Shown: in pieces, positions 26,422-34,406 of the stretch
Numbering within the stretch: position 1 is the stretch's first letter
Layout of the letters: every line of letters starts with the position of its first letter
Origin: CAWHXG01 sp963833235
GTDB taxonomy: Bacteria; Pseudomonadota; Alphaproteobacteria; Rhodobacterales; Rhodobacteraceae
Direction of reading: 5' to 3'
NCBI GenBank assembly: GCA_963833235.1
Contig: CAWHXG010000004.1
Location: 310,001-374,000, forward strand
Length of the DNA stretch: 64,000 nt
Translations under genes and position numbers: made by a program
The notes under the pieces: model-generated
What the model saw: only the letters and a program-made list of their open reading frames with translations
Told to the model about the DNA's origin: nothing
Databases searched by the model: none

Positions 26422-26482
26422 GAGCGGTAACGAGCCACCCGGCCGCGCCGCGGCATCGACACTGGCGGAAAGGACTTGCGAC

Positions 26483-27016
26483 ATGGGCGTTGCCACCGGG
26501 CTTACGCAGGCAGGGGTCGACCGGGAGGTCACGACGCAGGCCCTGAACAAGGATCTGCAGGACAAGGGCTTCCTGCTGACCTCGACCGAGGACATCGTGA
26601 ACTGGGCGCGCACCGGCAGCCTGCACTGGATGACCTTCGGGCTGGCCTGCTGCGCGGTGGAGATGATGCACACCTCGATGCCGCGCTACGATCTGGAGCG
26701 GTTCGGCACGGCGCCGCGCGCCAGCCCGCGGCAAAGCGACCTGATGATCGTGGCGGGCACGCTGACCAACAAGATGGCGCCGGCATTGCGCAAGGTCTAC
26801 GACCAGATGCCCGAGCCGCGCTACGTGATCTCGATGGGGTCCTGCGCCAATGGCGGGGGGTATTACCACTACAGCTACAGCGTGGTGCGGGGCTGCGACC
26901 GGATCGTGCCGGTGGACATCTACGTGCCCGGCTGCCCGCCGACGGCCGAGGCGCTGCTCTATGGCATCCTGCAGCTGCAGCGGCGGATCCGGCGGACGGG
27001 CACGATCACCCGTTGA
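26483..27016 (+). CDS. nuoB: NADH-quinone oxidoreductase subunit B
   Basis: Peripheral-arm subunit (177 residues) that binds the terminal [4Fe-4S] cluster N2, which reduces quinone. The ligands are visible: the tandem cysteines in GLACCAVEMM near residue 55, MGSCANGGG near 120, and VPGCPPTAEALLYG near 150. The ATG at 26483 follows GGAAAGGAC. nuoC follows after a 40-base gap. It has an unusually long 5' gap because an antisense gene lies where nuoA would normally be. Confidence 0.97.
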   Translation: MGVATGLTQAGVDREVTTQALNKDLQDKGFLLTSTEDIVNWARTGSLHWMTFGLACCAVEMMHTSMPRYDLERFGTAPRASPRQSDLMIVAGTLTNKMAPALRKVYDQMPEPRYVISMGSCANGGGYYHYSYSVVRGCDRIVPVDIYVPGCPPTAEALLYGILQLQRRIRRTGTITR

Positions 27017-27056
27017 CGGCCGATGGCGGGCGGCGCGCGCCCGGGAAGGACATGAC

Positions 27057-27665
27057 ATGACCCAGGCCCTGCAGGATCTTGCCGCCCATCTCGAAGCGGC
27101 GCGCCCCGATTGCATCCTGTCGACCGAGATCGCGTTCGGCGAACTGACGGCAACGGTGACGCTGGCCTCGCTGCGCAGCTTCAGCGAGTTCCTGAAGTCG
27201 GACCCGACCTGCCGGTTCAGCACGATGGTGGACCTCACCGCCGTGGACCACCCGGAGCGCGAGCGGCGCTTCGACGTGGTCTATCACTACCTCTCGATGT
27301 ACCAGAACCACCGCATCCGGGTTCGGACCGAGGTGAGGCGCGAGGAAATGGTGCCCTCGATCACCGATGTCTACCCGGCGGCCAACTGGTTCGAGCGGGA
27401 GGTGTTCGACATGTTCGGCATCCTCTTCTCGGGGCATCCCGACCTGCGGCGCATCCTCACCGATTACGGCTTTCGCGGACATCCGCTGCTGAAGGACTTC
27501 CCCACGACGGGCTATACCGAGGTGCGCTATGACGAGGAGCAGAAGCGCGTGGTCTACGAGCCGGTGAGCCTTGTGCAGGAATACCGGCAATTCGACTTCC
27601 TCAGCCCCTGGGAAGGCGCGCAATATGTGCTGCCCGGTGACGAGAAGACGAAGGAGGGGGCGTGA
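27057..27665 (+). CDS. nuoC: NADH-quinone oxidoreductase subunit C
   Basis: A 202-residue 30-kDa subunit of the complex I peripheral arm, contacting NuoB and NuoD. The family signature FEREVFDMFGILFSGHPDLRRILTDYGF near residues 120-148 is intact and it ends with the FLSPWEGAQYVLPGDEK tail usual in alphaproteobacteria. Of two close ATG codons, 27057 is in frame. It is a separate protein, not fused to NuoD as in E. coli. The stop overlaps the next ATG by one base (TGATG). Confidence 0.97.
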   Translation: MTQALQDLAAHLEAARPDCILSTEIAFGELTATVTLASLRSFSEFLKSDPTCRFSTMVDLTAVDHPERERRFDVVYHYLSMYQNHRIRVRTEVRREEMVPSITDVYPAANWFEREVFDMFGILFSGHPDLRRILTDYGFRGHPLLKDFPTTGYTEVRYDEEQKRVVYEPVSLVQEYRQFDFLSPWEGAQYVLPGDEKTKEGA

Positions 27666-28054
27666 TGGACGCGGTGACTTCCCCGGAAAATGCCGTGCGG
27701 GCGCTGGCCGTGGCCTATTGCGAGGGCATCCATTTCTCGACGCCGGAGGTGTTCGAGGACATGTGCCACGCGCGGTTCCTGATGACGGCCGTCACCGGAT
27801 CGGGCGGCGCGTTGTTCTGGGACAAGGCGATGTATCTCGAACGGGTCGCCGGGCGGCCGCCCTTCGCGGGCAAGCCCTCCTACAATATCCTCTCGGTGGA
27901 CGTGGCGGGCGGCGAGACGGCGCGCGTGCATCTCTGGGTCGATGTGCCGCCACGGCGGTTCGAGGACCATCTGGGATTCGTCCGCGTGGACGGCGCCTGG
28001 AAACTTGTCACCAAGGTGTTCCGGACCCTCGACGGTCCGGCGCTCGACGGCTGA
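27665..28054 (+). CDS. NTF2-like protein in the nuo operon
   Basis: A 129-residue protein with a cone-fold (NTF2/SnoaL/lumazine-binding-like) pattern: an N-terminal helix (ENAVRALAVAYCEGIHF), a FEDMCHARFLMTAV strand, VDVAGGETARVHLWVDV, and a closing FVRVDGAWKLVTKVFRTL strand pair. No catalytic residues can be assigned. It starts within the nuoC stop and ends 12 bases before nuoD, so it is translated with complex I genes. A role in assembly or a stray insertion are both possible. A GTG at 27662 is the alternative start. Confidence 0.7.
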   Translation: MDAVTSPENAVRALAVAYCEGIHFSTPEVFEDMCHARFLMTAVTGSGGALFWDKAMYLERVAGRPPFAGKPSYNILSVDVAGGETARVHLWVDVPPRRFEDHLGFVRVDGAWKLVTKVFRTLDGPALDG

Positions 28055-28066
28055 GGAGACGACACG

Positions 28067-29293
28067 ATGGACGGCGATCTGACCACGACCCGCGGCTTCG
28101 GCGATGCCCTCACCGGCGAGCAGAGGATCCGCAACTTCAACATCAATTTCGGGCCCCAGCACCCGGCGGCGCATGGCGTGCTGCGGCTGGTGCTGGAGCT
28201 GGACGGCGAGATCGTGGAGCGGTGCGACCCGCATATCGGCCTGCTGCACCGCGGCACCGAGAAGCTGATGGAAAGCCGCACCTACCTGCAGAACCTGCCC
28301 TATTTCGACAGGCTCGACTACGTCGCCCCGATAAATCAGGAGCATGCCTGGTGCCTGGCCATCGAGCGGCTGACGGGCACGGAGGTGCCGCGCCGGGCCA
28401 GCCTGATCCGGGTGCTCTACTGCGAGATCGGCCGCGTCCTGAGCCATCTGCTGAACGTCACCACCCAGGCCATGGACGTGGGCGCGCTGACCCCGCCGCT
28501 CTGGGGCTTCGAGGAGCGCGAGAAACTGATGGTCTTCTACGAGCGGGCCTGCGGGGCGCGGCTGCATGCGGCGTATTTCCGCCCCGGCGGGGTGCATTCC
28601 GACCTGCCGCCCGATCTGATCGACGACATCGAGGCCTGGTGCAAGACCTTCCCCAAGGTGCTGGACGACATCGACGGGCTGCTGACCGAGAACCGCATCT
28701 TCAAGCAGCGCAATGCCGACATCGCCATCGTGACCGAGCAGGAGGCGCTGGACTGGGGCTTTTCGGGCGTGATGGTGCGCGGCTCGGGCATGGCCTGGGA
28801 CCTGCGGCGCGCGCAGCCCTACGAGTGCTACGACGAGTTCGACTTCCAGATCCCCATCGGCAAGAACGGCGACTGCTACGACCGCTATCTGTGCCGCATG
28901 GCCGAGATGCGCGAGAGCGTGCGGATCATGGAGCAGGCCTGCACGAAGCTTCGCGCGGAGCCGGGGCCGGTGATGTCGCGCGGCAAGATCAGCCCGCCCA
29001 CGCGGACCGACATGAAGACCTCGATGGAGGCGCTGATCCACCACTTCAAGCTCTACACCGAGGGCTTTCACGTGCCGGCGGGTCAGGTCTATGCCGCGGT
29101 GGAGGCGCCGAAGGGCGAGTTCGGCGTGTATCTGGTGGCGGACGGGACCAACAAGCCCTACCGCGCCAAGCTGCGCGGGCCGGGATACCTGCACCTGCAG
29201 GCGATGGACCATCTGGTGAAGGGCCATCAGCTGGCGGATGTGAGCGCGGTCATGGGCACGCTGGATATCGTGTTCGGGGAGGTGGACCGATGA
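28067..29293 (+). CDS. nuoD: NADH-quinone oxidoreductase subunit D
   Basis: The 49-kDa subunit, 408 residues, which forms the quinone-binding pocket with NuoB. Conserved are NFGPQHPAAHGVLRLVLEL near residue 30 with the quinone-site His, the HIGLLHRGTEKLME motif, and the C-terminal VMGTLDIVFGEVDR. The chain is complete and uninterrupted. The ATG at 28067 follows a GAGGAG box, and the stop overlaps the following secreted-protein start (ATGA). Confidence 0.97.
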   Translation: MDGDLTTTRGFGDALTGEQRIRNFNINFGPQHPAAHGVLRLVLELDGEIVERCDPHIGLLHRGTEKLMESRTYLQNLPYFDRLDYVAPINQEHAWCLAIERLTGTEVPRRASLIRVLYCEIGRVLSHLLNVTTQAMDVGALTPPLWGFEEREKLMVFYERACGARLHAAYFRPGGVHSDLPPDLIDDIEAWCKTFPKVLDDIDGLLTENRIFKQRNADIAIVTEQEALDWGFSGVMVRGSGMAWDLRRAQPYECYDEFDFQIPIGKNGDCYDRYLCRMAEMRESVRIMEQACTKLRAEPGPVMSRGKISPPTRTDMKTSMEALIHHFKLYTEGFHVPAGQVYAAVEAPKGEFGVYLVADGTNKPYRAKLRGPGYLHLQAMDHLVKGHQLADVSAVMGTLDIVFGEVDR

Positions 29294-29607
29294 GATCGTG
29301 GATCGTGGCAGGCGCGGCGCTGGCGGCGGTGCTGTCGGCCGGGGCGGGCCGCGCGCAGGACGTGGGACAGTCGGACTACCGGCCGGTCTCGGAACTTGCC
29401 ACCGAGGGCTTCGAACCCTTTTCGGTGGGCGCCAGCAGCAACGCCGTCTTCGCCATGCGCAATGGGCGCGAAATCTACCTGTGCTTCCTTGCCGATACCG
29501 ACGAGCTGGCGACGGCACGCCGCGACGGCATCCTGGGCGGCATGGCCGGCACGTCGCAGGACCGGACGGTGCCGAACATCCCGCTTGTCTGCATCCTGAC
29601 GGAATAG
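29290..29607 (+). CDS. Small secreted protein after nuoD
   Basis: A 105-residue protein I do not recognise, with a clear signal peptide (MRSWIVAGAALAAVLSAGAG, cleavage near AQD). The mature part is short and mostly polar, with two cysteines (IYLCFLADTD and PLVCILTE) that could pair in the periplasm. Its ATG overlaps the nuoD stop. Eight bases after its stop a copy of the nuoE 5' end begins. It resembles in size and arrangement the second secreted ORF at 29761. Confidence 0.65.
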   Translation: MRSWIVAGAALAAVLSAGAGRAQDVGQSDYRPVSELATEGFEPFSVGASSNAVFAMRNGREIYLCFLADTDELATARRDGILGGMAGTSQDRTVPNIPLVCILTE

Positions 29608-29614
29608 GACCACC

Positions 29615-29764
29615 ATGCTTCGCCGCCTTCACCCGACCCAGCCGGAAAACTTCGCCCTCAAGCAAGATTACGGCAGCGGACCATCCGGTGATGGGCCATC
29701 GACGGGCCGATGCTCGCGCGGTGCGGGCACCTTCGCCACCATCTTTGGGAGGGTCAGCCGATGA
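29615..29764 (+). pseudogene. Duplicated nuoE 5' end, 49-codon remnant
   Basis: The first ~47 bases, starting ATGCTTCGCCGCCTTCA, match the true nuoE start at 30250 with only a handful of differences. The encoded 16-residue N-termini read MLRRLHPTQPENFALK here and MLRRLHPTQPESFAFT in nuoE. After that the similarity stops. The frame stays open for 49 codons and its TGA overlaps the next ATG as ATGA. The simplest reading is a remnant left by duplication of, or insertion into, the nuoE leader. It could still be translated and couple the next gene. Confidence 0.75.
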
Positions 29765-30168
29765 TCCGGGCGGTCGCCGTTCTGGCGGCCCTCGCCGTCA
29801 CGGGTGCGGCGCAGGCGCAGGATCTTGCGACCGCCTCGCGCACGGATGGATCGGTGGCGTCGATCTGCGCGAATGCGGCCGATATGCGCGCCGCCCTCGG
29901 TGACCGTGCGGCCGACGTCGACGCGATGATCGCCAGGCCGGGGATCCGCGAGATCTTCGACGAGGCGAGTTCCTCCAACGGCGCCGCGCGGGTTGCCTGC
30001 ATTGTTCCGCGGGACCTGTCCAGCCGGTTGCAGGACGCAGGGATGGCGGACGGCGACGCCAGCGATCTGCTGGCCGCGATGTTGCGGGTGGGTGATATCT
30101 CGGACGGGCGCATCTGGCGCTTCTGGGGCTACGACGATTGCGCCTGCCTCAGGAGGACTGCGCAATAG
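29761..30168 (+). CDS. Small secreted protein before nuoE
   Basis: A 135-residue protein of unknown function with a signal peptide (MIRAVAVLAALAVTGAAQAQ). The mature part is a single small domain with cysteines near residues 37, 80, 127 and 129 (SICANA, VACIVPR, DCACL), suggesting disulfides in the periplasm. The start at 29761 follows GGGAGGG and overlaps the stop of the nuoE remnant. It lies between the nuoE remnant and the functional nuoE, so it belongs to the segment that separates the two copies. Confidence 0.65.
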   Translation: MIRAVAVLAALAVTGAAQAQDLATASRTDGSVASICANAADMRAALGDRAADVDAMIARPGIREIFDEASSSNGAARVACIVPRDLSSRLQDAGMADGDASDLLAAMLRVGDISDGRIWRFWGYDDCACLRRTAQ

Positions 30169-30249
30169 CCGCAGCCTCGCGACACGGTCGCACCAGAACT
30201 GCACGTGATCCGACGGAGAGTCGGGACGAAACGAGGAAATGGGACACAG

Positions 30250-31191
30250 ATGCTCCGCCGACTTCACCCGACCCAGCCGGAAAGCTTCGCCTTCACGCCC
30301 GAGAACGCGGCGTGGGCGCGGGCGCAGATGACCAAGTTTCCCGAAGGCCGGCAGGCCAGCGCCATCATCCCGCTGCTCTGGCGCGCGCAGGAGCAGGAGG
30401 GCTGGCTGACCCGGCCGGCCATCGAGCATGTGAGCGACATGCTGGGGCTGGCGCACATTCGCGGGCTCGAGGTGGCGACGTTCTACTTCATGTTCCAGCT
30501 GCAGCCGGTGGGCAGCGTGGCGCATTTCCAGATCTGCGGCACGACGTCGTGCATGATCTGCGGCGCCGAGGATCTGGTGGCCGTGTGCAAGACGCGGATC
30601 GCCAAGGCGCCGCATGCGCTGAGCGAGGACGGCCGCTTCAGCTGGGAGGAGGTCGAATGCCTCGGCGCCTGCGCGAACGCGCCGATGGCGCAGATCGGCA
30701 AGGACTACTACGAGGACCTGACGCCGGAGCGGTTCGAGGCGCTGCTGGATGCGATGGCGGATGGGCAGGCACCGACGCCCGGCTCGGCGGCGGGGCGCTT
30801 TGCCTCGGAGCCGGCGGGCGGGGTGACCAGCCTTGAGACGGACGAAGACGACCGGATGGCGGCGAATGCCAGCGTGACCCTTGCGACCGATCTGGGCGAC
30901 ACGATCAAGCGGATCGACGGCACCGAGCAGTCGCTGCGGACGCCCTGGCTGGCGGAGGCGCCGGGCCATGACGCGCCGCCCGAGCGGGTGGAGAAGCCCC
31001 ACGAGGACCGCGCGAAGGGCCGCCCGGTGGACGAAACCGGCATCCTGAAGGGCGAGGCGCCGGCGAAGGAACTGGCGCGCCCGCCCGAAGGCGCGCCGGC
31101 GCGGGCCGCCGAGGCCGAGACGGGTTCGGGAACCGAGGACGGTGACGGGGACGGTGCGAAGGCGGATCGTTCGGAAGGCGAGACATCCTAG
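30250..31191 (+). CDS. nuoE: NADH-quinone oxidoreductase subunit E
   Basis: The 24-kDa [2Fe-2S] subunit (cluster N1a). Cluster ligands lie near residues 97-102 (CGTTSCMICG) and 138-142 (CLGACANAP). At 313 residues it is nearly twice the E. coli length: from about residue 180 a low-complexity, charged, Pro/Ala/Glu-rich extension follows, a feature known in this order. The ATG at 30250 is followed by the same 16 codons as the remnant at 29615. Confidence 0.95.
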   Translation: MLRRLHPTQPESFAFTPENAAWARAQMTKFPEGRQASAIIPLLWRAQEQEGWLTRPAIEHVSDMLGLAHIRGLEVATFYFMFQLQPVGSVAHFQICGTTSCMICGAEDLVAVCKTRIAKAPHALSEDGRFSWEEVECLGACANAPMAQIGKDYYEDLTPERFEALLDAMADGQAPTPGSAAGRFASEPAGGVTSLETDEDDRMAANASVTLATDLGDTIKRIDGTEQSLRTPWLAEAPGHDAPPERVEKPHEDRAKGRPVDETGILKGEAPAKELARPPEGAPARAAEAETGSGTEDGDGDGAKADRSEGETS

Positions 31192-31261
31192 GGAGCCTGC
31201 GCTAACATGCCGTTATCCGGGCGAAGCAGCCCGGTAGGTCAGACGCATGAGGGAGACGAGG

Positions 31262-32121
31262 ATGCGTATGGAGAGAAGTGCCGGGGCGGTCTATCTGGAA
31301 GCCTTTCTGTTTGCGAGCATGACGGGCGCCGTGGGCGCCGTCGCGCTGATCGTCATGGGCGATATCGGCTGGATCTCGGCGGTGGCGCTTGGCGTGCTGA
31401 TCGCGGCGGTCGTGTTCGTCGTGATGGGCACGCTGCTGAAGGGAACGCTGCCGCCGCCGCGCGGCCCCGGCAACATTTCGCCGACGAACGACCGCGACGC
31501 GGTGACGGCGGAGTCGCCCAGCCGAGATGCGCCGCCCGCTCCCATGGTGACCCACGGTGCGCAGGCCTCAGATGCGGCGCTGGACGCGACCCCCGGCGCC
31601 GAGGGGCGGGGGCCCGATGGCGAGGTGCCGCCCGAGACCCACGCCGAGGCCGCGGCCCAAGCGGACGTTTTCAGCGAGCGCACGCCTTCCGACGAGGGCG
31701 CGCCGACCGATGCGGGCGATGCCGACGCGGGCGATACTGATGCGGGCGATGCCGACGCGGGCGATACTGAGGTCGATGCCGAGGGCGATCCGATCCCGGA
31801 TCCCGCGGCCGACGACCTGCCCGAGGCCGGCAAGAAGCCCCATACGCTCGATGGCGCCCGGGGGGCGGGGCGGACGACCTCAAGATGATCCGCGGCGTGG
31901 GCCCCAAGCTGGAGCAGATGCTGCACTCCATGGGCTTCTACCATTTCGACCAGATCGCGGGTTGGGACCATGACGAGATTGCCTGGGTCGATACCCATCT
32001 CGAAGGCTTCAAGGGCCGGGTCAGCCGCGACGAATGGGTGAGCCAGGCGCAGAAGCTGCAGGATGGCAGCGAGACGGACTTCTCGAAGCGCGCCGACGAC
32101 GGCGACATGTACCAGTCCTGA
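31262..32121 (+). CDS. Membrane protein with acidic linker and helix-hairpin-helix end, frameshifted as sequenced
   Basis: About 286 residues. An N-terminal pair of hydrophobic segments (LEAFLFASMTGAVGAVALIVMG, ISAVALGVLIAAVVFVVMG) is followed by an acidic Asp/Ala/Gly-rich linker with a perfect 30-base tandem repeat. The C-terminal domain starts IRGVGPKLEQMLHSMGFYHFDQIAGW, a helix-hairpin-helix-like motif also seen at the end of some NuoE proteins. The frame breaks in the G run at 31860-31865: one extra G would join the two halves through GARGGGADDLK. As sequenced the first part stops at 31888 and the second opens at 31885. ATG 31247 is an alternative start; 31262 has the better GGAGACGAGG box. 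Confidence 0.72.
31711..31770 (+). repeat. Exact 30-base tandem repeat coding for DAGD-rich linker
   Basis: The 30 bases at 31711-31740 are repeated without change at 31741-31770. They encode Asp/Ala/Gly-rich decapeptides in the linker of the accessory membrane protein. Copy number could vary between strains by slippage. Confidence 0.9.
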
Positions 32122-32123
32122 CC

Positions 32124-32429
32124 ATGGCGGCACCGTCGGCCGACGAGATGCGCCTGGCCCGGAAGGCCCGCCTGGTGGCGATCGTGATGGTGGCGACCAT
32201 CGTGGCGTGGATGCTGGCGCAGCTGATCGGCGGCGCGGCGGGATTGCCGACGCGCTACGCCTTCCTGTTCGACTTCGCCGCGCTAGCTGCCTTCGTATGG
32301 GCGCTGGCGGTGACCTGGCAGATCTGGCGGGCGCGACGCGACGCCGCCGGACATCCGGCGCTGAGGCCGATAGGGAACGCCGGACAGCCGGACACGGCCG
32401 CCCGCCTGGGCGGCTTGAGGAGACACGCG
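32124..32429 (+). CDS. DUF5337-type membrane protein, in frame with nuoF
   Basis: Begins ATG at 32124 and encodes a small protein with two helices (LVAIVMVATIVAWMLAQLIGG and YAFLFDFAALAAFVWALAVTWQIW), matching the DUF5337 proteins found beside nuoF in Rhodobacterales. Those are about 75-80 residues long. Here no stop occurs and the frame continues through a non-conserved stretch straight into the nuoF ATG at 32430, which would fuse the two. A TGA in the next frame at about 32362 is where such a protein would normally end. A one-base error just before it is therefore likely, but a true fusion is not excluded. Confidence 0.6.
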
Positions 32430-33721
32430 ATGCTGAGCGACGACGACCGGATCTTCACGAACCTCTACGGGATGCGCGACCGGTCCCTGGCCGGCGCCAG
32501 TCGCGCGGCGCCTGGGACGGCACCGCGGACCTGATCGCCAAGGACCGCGCCTGGATCATCGACACGATGAAGGCCAGCGGCCTGCGCGGCCGGGGCGGCG
32601 CCGGCTTTCCGACGGGGCTGAAGTGGTCGTTCATGCCGAAGGAAGCGACGGTCGGCCGCATTACCTGGTGATCAACGCCGACGAAAGCGAGCCCGGCACC
32701 TGCAAGGACCGCGAGATCATGCGGCACGATCCGCATCTGCTGATCGAGGGCTGCCTGATCGCCGGCTTCGCCATGGGCGGCGAACGCCTGCTACATCTAC
32801 ATCCGAGGCGAATACATCCGCGAGCGCGAGGCGCTGCAGGCGCGATCGACGCGGCCTATGACGACGGGCTGCTGGGCGCCAACGCCGCAGGCTCGGCTGG
32901 GACTTCGACCTCTACCTGACCCACGGAGCAGGCGCCTACATCTGCGGCGAGGAGACGGCGCTGCTGGAGAGCCTCGAGGGCAAGAAGGGCATGCCGCGCA
33001 TGAAGCCGCCCTTCCCGGCGGGCGCGGGGCTTTATGGCTGCCCAACGACGGTGAACAACGTCGAGAAGATCGCGGTCGTGCCGACCATCCTGCGCCGCGG
33101 CGGCGACTGGTTCGCGGGCTTCGGGCGGACGAACAACGCCGGCACGAAGCTTTCGCGATCTCGGGCATGTGGAGCGGCCCTGCGTGGTGGAGGAGGCGAT
33201 GTCGATTCCGCTGCGCGAGTTGCTCGACAAGCATTGCGGCGGCGTGCGCGGCGGCTGGAAGAACCTCAAGGCGGTGATCCCCGGCGGCTCTTCGGTGCCG
33301 TGCCTGCCGCAGTCGATCTGCGGCGACGCGATCATGGACTTCGACTGGCTGCGCGAGCAGAAATCGGGCCTGGGGACCGCGGCGGTGATCGTGATGGATC
33401 AGATCGACCGACATCATCAAGGCGATCTCGCGGCTGGCGAAGTTCTACAAGCACGAGAGCTGCGGCCAGTGCACGCCCTGCCGCGAGGGCACCGGCTGGA
33501 TGATGCAGGTGATGGACAGGCTGGTGACGGGCGAGGCGGAGGTCGAGGAGATCGACATGCTCTTCGACGTGACCAAGCAGGTCGAGGGCCACACGATCTG
33601 CGCGCTCGGCGATGCGGCCGCCTGGCCGATCCAGGGCTCATCCGGCACTACCGCGACGAGATCGAGGACCGGATCAAGGCGAAGCGGACCGGGCGGGTCG
33701 ACCGCAGTCGCGGCGGAGTAG
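32430..33721 (+). CDS. nuoF: NADH-quinone oxidoreductase subunit F, about ten frameshifts as sequenced
   Basis: The 51-kDa NADH- and FMN-binding subunit. Pieces in all three frames together give a complete ~430-residue NuoF: LRGRGGAGFPTGLKW and INADESEPGTCKDR (FMN/NADH sites), AYICGEETALLESLEG, and ESCGQCTPCREGTGWM (N3 cluster). Single-base breaks fall at about 32500, 32643, 32780, 32841, 32896, 33152, 33166, 33403, 33637 and 33703. Most are a run shortened by one (AAA to AA, CC to C); three are additions. Residues on either side are conserved and no in-frame stop occurs within a correct segment, so sequence error is more likely than decay. Confidence 0.85.
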
Positions 33722-34106
33722 CCGCTGGCGTCCGGGGCGTTCGGCGGGCCGGGGCCTGAAGCTGAGGTGTCCTCGTTGATATCGCACGACGGGATCTGAC
33801 CGCGTGGCGGATACGGGAACGGCCGCACATCCGGACTGGCGCTCTGCGAAGCCGGCGCTGCGCCACGTCTCCGACTTCTGCGTTCGGCGGAAGAAGGGCG
33901 ATGGAACCTGGTGGACGTGGGCAACGACAATCCCGGCGGGGCTTCGGTCTCGATGCGGTTATCGGATTGACCGTGCATCCGTTCCGCCGAGGGGCGCCGA
34001 CCCGCCCTGCCAGTCGCCTCCTTGGGCGCAATCGCTTCCTGTCGCCCCGCGGCGGACTATGTGACCGGTGTGTTCCGCCGGCGGGTCCCGGCCTTAGGCG
34101 ACCGCC
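33722..34106. other. 385-base stretch after nuoF without a supported gene
   Basis: A GTG-started open frame at 33804-34064 (MADTGTAAHPDW) has some protein-like composition in its first 35 codons, then turns Arg/Pro-rich as shadow frames do. Given the local error rate it could be a broken small gene, but nothing recognisable supports it. No promoter or hairpin is evident. Confidence 0.45.
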
Positions 34107-34406
34107 GTGTACCCTTTGGAGATTCTCCATGACATCCCGCGAAAATGGTTCCTGATGGGGCTGATCTGGCTTTGCGTATATCCGACCGTGCTGATCGTCA
34201 GCTATCTGCTGGCGGCGCTCTTCGGCGACGTGCCGCGCTGGCTCTCGATCCTGATCTCGACGCTCTGCACCGTGCCGCTGATCAGCCTCGTGGCCTCGCC
34301 CGGCGTGGAGAAGATGATCGCCGCCGCGCGTGGTGACAGCCATGCCGAGCTGAAGAAGGATCAGGCGCGCGAGGCGTCCGGCCCCGACCCCGAGGCGGCG
34401 GAATGA
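34107..34406 (+). CDS. Small two-helix membrane protein
   Basis: A 99-residue protein with an amphipathic start (MYPLEILHDIPRKWFL), two hydrophobic helices (GLIWLCVYPTVLIVSYLLAALFG and WLSILISTLCTVPLISLVA) and a charged tail. The start is a GTG at 34107; an ATG only occurs 16 codons later, within the first helix region. It overlaps the next gene by four bases (ATGA). Unknown function; position suggests co-expression with complex I genes. Confidence 0.65.
   Translation: MYPLEILHDIPRKWFLMGLIWLCVYPTVLIVSYLLAALFGDVPRWLSILISTLCTVPLISLVASPGVEKMIAAARGDSHAELKKDQAREASGPDPEAAE

Noticed and set aside
32430..33721. nuoF as a true pseudogene
   Set aside because: Protein conservation is maintained across every break and the changes are single-base homopolymer differences. 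Essential genes nearby show the same pattern.
33804..34064. Possible small gene after nuoF
   Set aside because: Only the first third looks protein-like, the start is GTG without a good ribosome binding site, and nothing is recognised. Local sequence errors prevent a fair test.
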